This document shows positions 1-4,905 of a stretch of 5,123 nt of DNA, piece after piece. The stretch lies in NCBI GenBank assembly GCA_964462535.1, contig CAYWXV010000123.1, positions 1 through 5,123 of the forward strand, read 5' to 3'. The notes under the pieces were generated by a model, which did no database searches, was not told the origin of the DNA, and saw only the letters and a program-made list of their open reading frames with translations. Within the stretch, counting starts at the first letter, position 1. Every line of letters begins with the position of its first letter. Made by a program: the position numbers and the translations under genes. This stretch comes from CAYWXV01 sp964462535. GTDB lineage: Bacteria > Bacteroidota > Ignavibacteria > OLB7.

Positions 1-27
1 CAAGATTGTTGCTCCATAGAATTTCGA

Positions 28-83
28 CAATCAGCCGACTGTGATTCTTGCAATCAGCCGACTGTGATTCTTGCAATCAGCCG
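28..83. repeat. 23-bp tandem repeat, about 2.4 copies
   Basis: Two perfect 23-bp units (28-50 and 51-73) are followed by the first 10 bases of a third (74-83); each unit begins CAATCAGCCG and ends GATTCTTG. The array sits 22-77 bases before the chosen ATG of the ATPase gene, so it lies in the leader or promoter. The unit length is not a multiple of three, and a TTG inside the array (48) could open a longer frame, but translating the array is not needed to explain the protein. It looks like a recent slippage or duplication. Whether it binds a regulator cannot be told from sequence alone. Confidence 0.95.
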
Positions 84-104
84 TATTCGCCCGTAGATTC
101 GCGC

Positions 105-1355
105 ATGTCACGACAACCTGAACCCTATCCTCGTCTACTTGCGCCTCGTCTTCGTGAGGCGCTTAAAGATTCACCAGCAGTCCTGATTCAAGGTCCACGC
201 CAAACGGGAAAGACCACGTTGGCGCTCGACGTAGGGAAAGCGCGTGGGTTCGCCTATATCTCCTTCGACGATGACGGTGCGCGCGATGCGGCCGAGAACG
301 ATCCAAAGGGGTTTGTCGCGGCTCTCCCGACGCGCGTGATTCTCGATGAGGTACAGCGTGTTCCATGGATTTTTCCAGCGTTGAAGCGGACGATTGATCA
401 TCGACGTACGGCAGGGCGATTCATCCTGACCGGCTCCACAAACGTGATGCTTGTTCCGCGGCTCTCCGAATCACTCGCCGGGCGGCTTGCCATTCTGCAA
501 TTGCATCCACTATCACAGGTGGAACTCCAACGTGTCCGCTCCCGGTTCATCGAGGCACTGTTCAACAACCGGTTCCGCACACGTCTTTCCGAAGGGAATC
601 GCGGATCGCTCACCGATCTGATAGCATCCGGCGGCTATCCGGCGGCACTCGCACGACGATCTACCCTACGTCGACAAGCGTGGTATCGCGATCTGGTGGA
701 AACTCAGATCCAACGCGATGTCCAGGACGTAGCGCGCATTCACTCGCTCAATGTGCTTCCACGCCTCCTTTCCTATGCGGCGGCAAACACAGCCTCGCTC
801 TTCAACGCGTCGGACCTTGCTGCTCCTTTCCATCAGTCACGGCAAACGATCAATGACTATGTCACTGTGCTGGAGCGCGTTTTTCTGGTTGAACGTCTGA
901 CCCCATGGCATTCGAATCAGTTGAGCCGATTAGTGAAAACACCAAAGCTCCACATTGGCGATACCGGCCTCGCCTGCGCCCTTCTCGGTGTAGATGCTCA
1001 GAACCTTGCGGAGGATCGAACCCGGCTCGGCTCACTTTTCGAGTCGTTTGTCTTGCAGGAATTGCGCCGCCAAGCGAGTGGTCGTGCGATTCCCATTCGA
1101 TTCTTCCACTATCGTGACCGGGATGGCTTCGAGGTCGATATCGTCGCGGAGCGAAGCGCGTCGACACTTGCGGGTATCGAGGTGAAAGGGGCGTCGTCCG
1201 TGAGAGAGCGGGATTTTCGAGGACTGCGCAAACTGCGTGGTGTCGCAGGCAATCGGTTCGCTGCCGGCGTCGTGCTCTATGATGGCGACACGGCCATCCG
1301 CTTCGACACCAATCTCTGGGCACTTCCGGTCAGCACCCTCTGGGATTTAGGATAA
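105..1355 (+). CDS. AAA_14/DUF4143 family P-loop ATPase
   Basis: The 416-residue soluble protein has the two-part layout of the AAA_14 plus DUF4143 family. Near the N-terminus is a Walker A loop, GPRQTGKTT (residues 30-38), in the family's typical LIQGPRQTGKTT setting. Walker B is VILDEVQ with D81 and E82, and a sensor-1-like strand ILTGSTN ends at N113. The C-terminal region carries D345 followed by E359-V-K361, the D...ExK pattern of the PD-(D/E)xK nuclease-like fold known for DUF4143. Family function is poorly defined; ATP hydrolysis is expected, nuclease activity is only inferred. The ATG at 105 is chosen because the protein then begins just before the conserved domain. A TTG at 48 in the same frame would add 19 low-complexity residues that lie partly in the tandem repeat. 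No clear Shine-Dalgarno sequence precedes 105. These genes are commonly solitary and patchily distributed; no partner is visible here. Confidence 0.9.
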   Translation: MSRQPEPYPRLLAPRLREALKDSPAVLIQGPRQTGKTTLALDVGKARGFAYISFDDDGARDAAENDPKGFVAALPTRVILDEVQRVPWIFPALKRTIDHRRTAGRFILTGSTNVMLVPRLSESLAGRLAILQLHPLSQVELQRVRSRFIEALFNNRFRTRLSEGNRGSLTDLIASGGYPAALARRSTLRRQAWYRDLVETQIQRDVQDVARIHSLNVLPRLLSYAAANTASLFNASDLAAPFHQSRQTINDYVTVLERVFLVERLTPWHSNQLSRLVKTPKLHIGDTGLACALLGVDAQNLAEDRTRLGSLFESFVLQELRRQASGRAIPIRFFHYRDRDGFEVDIVAERSASTLAGIEVKGASSVRERDFRGLRKLRGVAGNRFAAGVVLYDGDTAIRFDTNLWALPVSTLWDLG

Positions 1356-1467
1356 ACGATCCGCTGTAGTTTGAAGAGTGTATTCAATGTAGAGTCACCA
1401 AAACGAAGGTCTGGTAGTGAGTCTTCGCTCCTTGCGTTTTCAGAGGGAGACACATGCTGAACACTCC
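1356..1467 (+). other. Intergenic gap with imperfect hairpin
   Basis: The gap between the ATPase and HAD genes contains an imperfect inverted repeat. Positions 1400-1409 (AAAACGAAGG) pair with 1430-1440 (CCTTGCGTTTT) with G1434 bulged, giving a 10-bp stem around a 20-base loop. The 3' arm ends in four T, so it could act as a weak terminator for the ATPase gene. The loop is long and CGAAG/CTTCG (1404-1408/1423-1427) offers a competing fold. A small dyad, TTGAA-7-TTCAA (1371-1387), lies upstream. I see no convincing -35/-10 pair. Confidence 0.3.
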
Positions 1468-1471
1468 ATGA
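1454..1471 (+). other. Possible 5-codon leader ORF overlapping HAD start
   Basis: ATG-CTG-AAC-ACT-CCA-TGA (residues MLNTP) ends in the tetranucleotide ATGA, whose ATG is the HAD start at 1468. The purine stretch AGAGGGAGA (1442-1450) is 3 bases before this ATG but 17 before the HAD ATG, which is too far for normal use there. This would allow ribosomes to load on the mini-ORF and restart at the HAD gene. It could equally be chance, because five codons carry almost no statistical weight. Confidence 0.25.
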
Positions 1472-2211
1472 AAGCACTCCTCCTCGATCTGGACGACACG
1501 CTCCTTGACGACCGAACCGCCATACGCATAGCCCTCGACGCGTTCCTCGCCTTCCATGGCATCGGTGTCGGCGACGCGTCAGGCGAACCTGATTCCCACT
1601 CCCCCTCTCTCAGTATTGAGAGATCCATCACGGCGGGCCGGCGGAAGGGCCGGGGGGTGAGAGCCACCGGCGAATCCATCGACGATGTATTGAATCGATG
1701 GCGCGCGATCTCACGCCGGCACTGGCTGCGATTCGAGAGTGGCCGGGTCTCATTTCAGGAACAACGCCGAGATCGTGTTCGTGAATTCCTCGGTCGTTCG
1801 ATGAACGACGCTGAAGCGGATGAAGCGTTCACCCCCTTCGTCGACGCTTACGAGAATTCCTGTCGGCTCCTTCCCGGTGTTGACGAATTCCTTGCCGCAA
1901 CGCTCCATGTCCCGAAGGTCATTGTCACCAACGGCGAACGAGAGCAGCAGAATCGGAAAGTCGACCTGACTGGTTTGCGCGAACATGTCATGGGGGTGAT
2001 CACTCCATCCGACTGCGGATATTGGAAACCGCACGCGGGGATCTTCCTTGCCGCTGTGACGATGCTCGATGTTCTCCCAGCCGACTGTATAATGATCGGC
2101 GACGATCCCATCCGCGATATCGAGCCGGCGGTGGAACTCGGTATGGGCAGCTTCCTCGTTGAAGCCGGGCATCCCAAGTGGGATCTGCTCAAGGTCCTTC
2201 TCGAGGTTTGA
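1468..2211 (+). CDS. HAD-superfamily hydrolase, probable phosphatase, with 29-residue insertion
   Basis: The 247-residue protein contains all four HAD motifs. Motif I is LLDLDDTL, with D7 the expected nucleophile and D9 the general acid/base. Motif II is IVTNG with T154. The motif III lysine is K187 in GYWKPHAGIF. Motif IV is GDDPIRD with D212 and D217. The spacing suggests a subfamily I enzyme with a helical cap between motifs I and II, similar to YjjG-type nucleotidases; the substrate cannot be assigned. The ATG at 1468 is preferred over an in-frame GTG at 1417 because motif I then starts at residue 4, as is usual. Residues 41-69 form a basic, Ser/Gly/Arg-rich insertion at the beginning of the cap, encoded by an interspersed repeat (see the 1582-1674 entry). 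Without it the text reads DASGE-SIDD, a natural loop. All catalytic residues are intact, so the protein is probably functional. Confidence 0.9.
   Translation: MKALLLDLDDTLLDDRTAIRIALDAFLAFHGIGVGDASGEPDSHSPSLSIERSITAGRRKGRGVRATGESIDDVLNRWRAISRRHWLRFESGRVSFQEQRRDRVREFLGRSMNDAEADEAFTPFVDAYENSCRLLPGVDEFLAATLHVPKVIVTNGEREQQNRKVDLTGLREHVMGVITPSDCGYWKPHAGIFLAAVTMLDVLPADCIMIGDDPIRDIEPAVELGMGSFLVEAGHPKWDLLKVLLEV
1582..1674 (+). repeat. In-frame copy of a small palindromic repeat inside the HAD gene
   Basis: GGCGAA occurs at 1582-1587 and again at 1669-1674, exactly 87 bp apart, like a 6-bp target duplication. Between them lies a palindromic block (1601-1623, stem 1606-1612/1617-1623, loop GTAT), a GC-rich middle, and GGGGGGTGAGAGCC (1652-1665). 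Both blocks recur in inverse orientation in the intergenic region (4129-4151 with one mismatch in 23, and 4103-4116 exactly). The 87 bp equal 29 codons. The used frame is open, while the other two forward frames meet TGA at 1617 and 1658. The shared blocks are seen directly; insertion by a mobile element is inferred. Confidence 0.75.
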
Positions 2212-2213
2212 TG

Positions 2214-2316
2214 AACTGCAAACGAGTCATCTCAACGCAAAGGCATACAGGCCATGAGCTGAGACAAGAATTCGTGCTTTCACCTTTGCTCGTTACTCAC
2301 ATTTAACTGCAAACGA
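2214..2316. repeat. 12-bp direct repeat framing the HAD/FlaR-like intergenic gap
   Basis: AACTGCAAACGA occurs at 2214-2225, just after the HAD stop, and at 2305-2316, just before the next gene; the copies start 91 bp apart. Between them AACGCAAAGG (2234-2243) is roughly mirrored by CCTTTGCTCGTT (2284-2295). The gap holds no open gene. The arrangement may be the scar of a small insertion or duplication, or paired binding sites. I found no usable promoter consensus in it. Confidence 0.55.
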
Positions 2317-2329
2317 TACTCGCGGGATA

Positions 2330-2839
2330 GTGCAGCGCATTCTGATTATCGGCTCAGGAGGAGCCGGGAAGACCACGCTCGCCCAAGAGCTGGGCAAGAA
2401 ACTGGGTATCCCCGTAATCCACCTCGATGCCCTCTTCTGGAAACCGGGTTGGATCGAGTCGGACAAAGCCGAATGGCAGAATACGGTGCGCGACGTCATG
2501 CACGATGCACGCTGGATCATGGACGGCAACTACGGCGGAACACTTGCGGAGCGCATGGAGCAATGCGACACCGTCATCTTTCTCGACATCCCGAGACTAA
2601 TCTGTATCTGGCGAGTGATCAAGCGCGCCATACGATACTACGGCAGAAGCAGACCCGACATGGCCCAAGGTTGTCCGGAGAAGGTTGACATGGAATTCCT
2701 ACAATGGATTTGGAATTATCCCCGTCGATCCAAGCCGCCGGTCATGACGCTGTTGGACGCGCATCGAGCGACGAAGAAGGTTGTTCATTTGGAATCGCTC
2801 CGAGCGATCAGAGAATTCCTGGCTGAGGGGAAATCGTGA
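2330..2839 (+). CDS. FlaR-like (topology-modulation-type) P-loop kinase-fold protein
   Basis: The 169-residue protein begins with a beta strand and the Walker A loop GSGGAGKTT (residues 8-16). It continues with the family-typical HLDALFWKPGW segment (31-41), the WIMDGNY segment (62-68) and a buried strand DTVIFLDIPR (80-89). An arginine-rich stretch, WRVIKRAIRYYGRSRPD (94-110), follows and probably acts as the lid closing over phosphate. This is the adenylate-kinase-like family annotated as 'DNA topology modulation protein FlaR'. The topology name comes from genetics in Gram-positives; the fold predicts a small-molecule NTP-dependent kinase of unknown substrate. Length is normal for the family. 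The GTG start at 2330 is forced: it immediately precedes the first conserved strand, and TAG (2328-2330) ends the frame before it. The stop overlaps the GNAT start by 4 bp (GTGA), so the two are co-translated. Confidence 0.85.
   Translation: MQRILIIGSGGAGKTTLAQELGKKLGIPVIHLDALFWKPGWIESDKAEWQNTVRDVMHDARWIMDGNYGGTLAERMEQCDTVIFLDIPRLICIWRVIKRAIRYYGRSRPDMAQGCPEKVDMEFLQWIWNYPRRSKPPVMTLLDAHRATKKVVHLESLRAIREFLAEGKS
2825..2830 (+). promoter_or_regulatory. Shine-Dalgarno site for the GNAT gene
   Basis: GAGGGG ends 5 bases before the GTG at 2836. It lies within the last codons of the upstream gene and supports the overlapping GTG start rather than a later one. It is the clearest ribosome binding site in the window. 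Confidence 0.75.
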
Positions 2840-3390
2840 CTCCCGACATAAACATTAGACAGGCCACGTCGGATGACGCGCTTTGCATTGCTGTGCTGGG
2901 AGCACAAGTGTTCGCAGATACGTACGCAACTGAGGGTATTCGGGCGGGAATAGCTCGCGAGATATTGTCACTGTTCTCCATTGATGCCATCGCTAAGACA
3001 CTCGCGAATCCAAGTGTCATCGTGCTGGTTGCCGAGAGGGAGAAACATCTGGTCGGATTCGTTGAGCTCGATGTGACTGCGACACACGCACTTGTGCCGC
3101 CTGGAAAGGCGTGCGAGGTAGCGCGTCTCTATGTGCAGGAGCGATTCGTTGGAAAGGGCATTGGAACGTTGCTGCTGCGCGCTGCCGAGCGCGAGGGAAC
3201 GAACCGAGGCGCATCGTTTATCTGGATGACGATCTGGGTCTACAATGCTCGCGCTCTTCAGTTCTATGCGTCGCGCGGGTATGCAGACGTCGGTTCGTCC
3301 ATCTACTCATTTGAAGGCGAACGGCACGAGAATCGTGTGTATGCGCGCAACCTGGCCGCTGATATCTCCGATATCCCCTCGCGATTGTAG
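2836..3390 (+). CDS. GNAT-family N-acetyltransferase
   Basis: The 184-residue protein has a full GNAT core. It starts with strand NIRQATSDDA (6-15). A central strand LVGFVELDV (72-80) precedes motif A, RLYVQERFVGKGIGTLLL (97-114), whose V-G-K-G-I-G loop binds the acetyl-CoA pyrophosphate. Motif B is WMTIWVYNARALQFYASRGYADVG (130-153), with N137, A140, F143 and Y144 in the usual places. The order and the 'W-V-YN-A--FY---GY' pattern recall the PaiA-like polyamine or ribosomal-type acetyltransferases, but the acceptor cannot be fixed. It is encoded in a 4-bp GTGA overlap with the FlaR-like gene and has a good Shine-Dalgarno sequence, so it is translationally coupled to it. A kinase-fold protein next to an acetyltransferase could hint at small-molecule modification, but this is conjecture. 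Confidence 0.9.
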   Translation: MTPDINIRQATSDDALCIAVLGAQVFADTYATEGIRAGIAREILSLFSIDAIAKTLANPSVIVLVAEREKHLVGFVELDVTATHALVPPGKACEVARLYVQERFVGKGIGTLLLRAAEREGTNRGASFIWMTIWVYNARALQFYASRGYADVGSSIYSFEGERHENRVYARNLAADISDIPSRL

Positions 3391-3551
3391 CGAAACCACC
3401 CCGCAAGTACCCCGGCTTGCCGCTCGGTATGCATGTCGAGCTCGGTAAACGCCAGAACAGTCGTTGTCGCTATGTTTCGCCGCGAACGACACTATCCCCG
3501 CACACACAGGTTTACCATAACTACTCACTCTTTACAACCACCTCGAACATT
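3391..3551 (+). other. 161-bp intergenic gap with small repeats
   Basis: No gene is supported here. GCAAG/CTTGC (around 3402-3419) can form a 5-bp hairpin after the GNAT stop, without a T-run. GCTCGGTA is directly repeated at 3422-3429 and 3440-3447. GTCGTT (3460-3465) and AACGAC (3485-3490) form an inverted repeat with a 19-base spacer, a possible operator about 60 bases before the next ATG. The end of the gap (3511-3551) turns AT-rich, as promoters do, but no clear -35/-10 pair stands out. Confidence 0.35.
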
Positions 3552-4022
3552 ATGGCGACAGAAATGACGGGCGACGACCTCAAGCGATCTCATCAGTGGC
3601 ATGCGATTGAGTGCAACAATCGCGCGTGGGACCTGGGTGGGCAATCCTCGAGAACCAAGGAGGAGAACGAGGAAATGTTGAATGCGGCGCATGCTGCCGC
3701 GTTTCACTGGCAGAAGGTTGGCACTGAACTCCACAACATGCGAGCGAAGATGCTTCTGGCCCACGTGCATGCGGCGTTGGGGATGGGACCAACTGCGCTG
3801 GCACTTGCCAACGAGACGTTCAACTACTTCACGACGCACGAGTCCCCGGACTGGGAGATCGCGTTCACACACGCTATCCTGGCGCAGGCGGCGATGGCCG
3901 CCGGCGAAGACGGGCTATACCGCGAGCAATACGCAAAGGCGTCCCAACTGGGAGATGCGCTCGCCGATCCGGAGGACAAGAACATCTTCCTCCAGACGTT
4001 CAACACGATTCCAGCACCGTAG
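3552..4022 (+). CDS. Conserved unknown, small helical (TPR-like) protein
   Basis: I do not recognise a named family. The 156-residue product is soluble, almost entirely helix-forming and rich in alanine. It has the segment HQWHAIECNNRAWDL (14-28), then several amphipathic helices such as NAAHAAAFHWQKVG and MRAKMLLAHVHAALG, and two further helix pairs around ALALANETFNYF and EIAFTHAILAQAAMAAG. The A/G/Y spacing between helix pairs resembles degenerate tetratricopeptide repeats, suggesting protein binding rather than catalysis. The ATG at 3552 is chosen because the preceding 45 codons (from 3417) look like random, non-coding sequence. An ATG four codons later (3564) is the alternative. No Shine-Dalgarno sequence is visible, so the transcript may have a very short leader. 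It is followed by the repeat-rich gap and is probably monocistronic. Confidence 0.75.
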   Translation: MATEMTGDDLKRSHQWHAIECNNRAWDLGGQSSRTKEENEEMLNAAHAAAFHWQKVGTELHNMRAKMLLAHVHAALGMGPTALALANETFNYFTTHESPDWEIAFTHAILAQAAMAAGEDGLYREQYAKASQLGDALADPEDKNIFLQTFNTIPAP

Positions 4023-4092
4023 GGAGGTGGACGGGAAGTTGGATTCCCCCCTGTGGTGAGTCCCTCTCCCTCTCTGTCCCAAGCCATCTCCG

Positions 4093-4127
4093 CCCCACCC
4101 CAGGCTCTCACCCCCCCCGTCCCCCCC
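4093..4127 (-). other. Potential G-quadruplex on the minus strand
   Basis: Four G runs on the minus strand (complement of C7 4121-4127, C8 4111-4118, C4 4098-4101 and C4 4093-4096) are separated by loops of 2, 9 and 1 bases. This satisfies the usual pattern of four runs of at least three G. The + strand could form an i-motif. Folding is inferred from pattern only. Confidence 0.55.
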
Positions 4128-4151
4128 TTCTCTCAATTCTGAGAGAGGGGG
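4103..4151 (-). repeat. Second copy of the small palindromic repeat
   Basis: Read on the minus strand, 4151-4129 matches 1601-1623 with one mismatch in 23, in the loop. 4116-4103 matches 1652-1665 exactly (GGGGGGTGAGAGCC). The blocks keep the same order and orientation but lie 12 bases apart here, versus 28 in the HAD copy, which has an extra GC-rich piece. The element may extend further left to about 4044, through a CT-rich tail absent from the HAD copy. Confidence 0.75.
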
Positions 4152-4152
4152 G
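4123..4152 (+). terminator. Strong hairpin, possible terminator of the 3552-4022 gene
   Basis: Positions 4123-4135 pair with 4140-4152 around the 4-base loop ATTC. This gives 13 pairs, one of them T-G, with five C-G pairs at the base. It lies about 100 bases after the stop at 4022 and about 60 before the next start. There is no T-run after it, so intrinsic termination is uncertain. It is also the core of the interspersed repeat. Confidence 0.4.
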
Positions 4153-4213
4153 TGACGGAACCCTTGGGTGAGCATTGCAGAAGTGGTGACCTTCCTATAC
4201 ATCTCATGCATCC

Positions 4214-4900
4214 ATGATACACGCCAACAGCCTATCGCAGACCGTTGATGACATCAATGCTGCTTTGTTCGAGCAGCGAAAGATCGCAGGAGGTGAGAAG
4301 AAGACGGTGGCCGAATGGATCACCGAGCGTCAGGGTTTGCGCGGAGCCTATTCCGGGACATACGCGGGCTACTCCGTCGAACTCGCAGAGGGGATTCTCC
4401 TCTTCACTGGTGAAAGGATTACATCGGCATCCGCTCGACACATTCTTGGCGAGGAGACTATGCGCGTCCTGCGGTTGATGAACGTGAGAGACGCATCTAT
4501 TCGCGCGGGACTGAAGCGTGCGGACGAGGGTATGATTGACGCCATCAGGCGTTCCGATGCCGATTCACGCAACACGAATATCGGTTGGTTCTGCTGTGGC
4601 AAGTGTAGTGTCGGTATGTGGAGAAATCTCCTATCCGGAGGTCTCGAACGTCAAGAGGAACGGCTGCGCAAGGGAGTTGGAGAGGTCTTGAGGTCACACC
4701 GTCAGGGCGACGGGCGCTGGCACAGATTTCCCTTCTGGTACACGGTACTTGCTCTTAGCGAAGTCGATTACCCGGAAGGGCGGGACGAATTGCGCTACGC
4801 TGCACCCGTTTTGGAGAGAGCAGCCGGGCGAGTCGAGCCGAAAGATCTCTATGGGAGACGTCGCCACGCACTGGCAGCTCGGGCGCTTCAGATCGTCTAG
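4214..4900 (+). CDS. Conserved unknown with CCxxC motif, possibly alpha/alpha-toroid-like
   Basis: I do not assign a named family. The 228-residue soluble product has an N-terminal helical half, including a YAGYSVELAEGILLFTGE segment (50-67) and ARHILGEETMRVLRLM (74-89). A conserved-looking segment NIGWFCCGKCSVGMW (122-136) follows, with C127, C128 and C131. Then come a charged helix and DGRWHRFPFWYTVLALSEVD (166-185). The G-R-W-x-x-FPF-x-Y pattern followed by a helix recalls the repeats of terpenoid-cyclase/prenyltransferase-type alpha/alpha barrels, but the protein is too short for a complete barrel and this is only a suggestion. The clustered cysteines could bind metal. The ATG at 4214 has no good Shine-Dalgarno sequence. 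An ATG at 4206 opens a three-codon frame ending in the ATGA that contains this start. The stop is 5 bases before the DinB-like gene, which suggests co-transcription. Confidence 0.75.
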   Translation: MIHANSLSQTVDDINAALFEQRKIAGGEKKTVAEWITERQGLRGAYSGTYAGYSVELAEGILLFTGERITSASARHILGEETMRVLRLMNVRDASIRAGLKRADEGMIDAIRRSDADSRNTNIGWFCCGKCSVGMWRNLLSGGLERQEERLRKGVGEVLRSHRQGDGRWHRFPFWYTVLALSEVDYPEGRDELRYAAPVLERAAGRVEPKDLYGRRRHALAARALQIV

Positions 4901-4905
4901 CGACA

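Larger units (their letters stand above)
4023..4213. other. Non-coding C/G-rich repeat region
   Basis: This 191-bp gap is strikingly skewed. The + strand from 4046 to 4140 is nearly pure pyrimidine in long stretches (C6 at 4046-4051, CT runs at 4061-4080, C8 at 4111-4118, C7 at 4121-4127). It then flips to purine (4141-4152). It holds the second copy of the palindromic repeat and a strong hairpin. No gene fits. It differs sharply in composition from the flanking genes. Confidence 0.85.

Noticed and set aside
862..1323. 153-residue open frame on the minus strand opposite the ATPase C-terminal region
   Set aside because: It is Arg/Pro/His-rich, low-complexity sequence typical of an antisense shadow, and the plus strand encodes the conserved DUF4143 region.
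1417..1467. GTG at 1417 as an earlier start for the HAD protein
   Set aside because: It would add 17 residues before motif I, which is unusual for the family, and it lies inside the imperfect hairpin; the ATG at 1468 fits better.
1750..2172. 140-residue open frame on the minus strand opposite the HAD gene
   Set aside because: The product shows no recognisable motif and lies entirely opposite a protein with all four HAD motifs; it is a shadow frame of GC-rich coding DNA.
2212..2329. Integron attC site between the HAD and FlaR-like genes
   Set aside because: ATTTAAC (2301-2307) fits the RYYYAAC core, but no partnered GTTRRRY core at the right spacing or attC-like paired arms were found, and the other gaps lack such sites.
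3417..3551. N-terminal extension of the TPR-like protein back to the start of the open frame
   Set aside because: The 45 extra residues are irregular and unlike the helical body, and the stretch contains short direct and inverted repeats typical of a leader.
3682..4059. Alternative plus-strand frame across the TPR-like gene
   Set aside because: Its product is dominated by Arg, Ser and Thr, as expected from an out-of-frame reading, and it runs into the repeat region.
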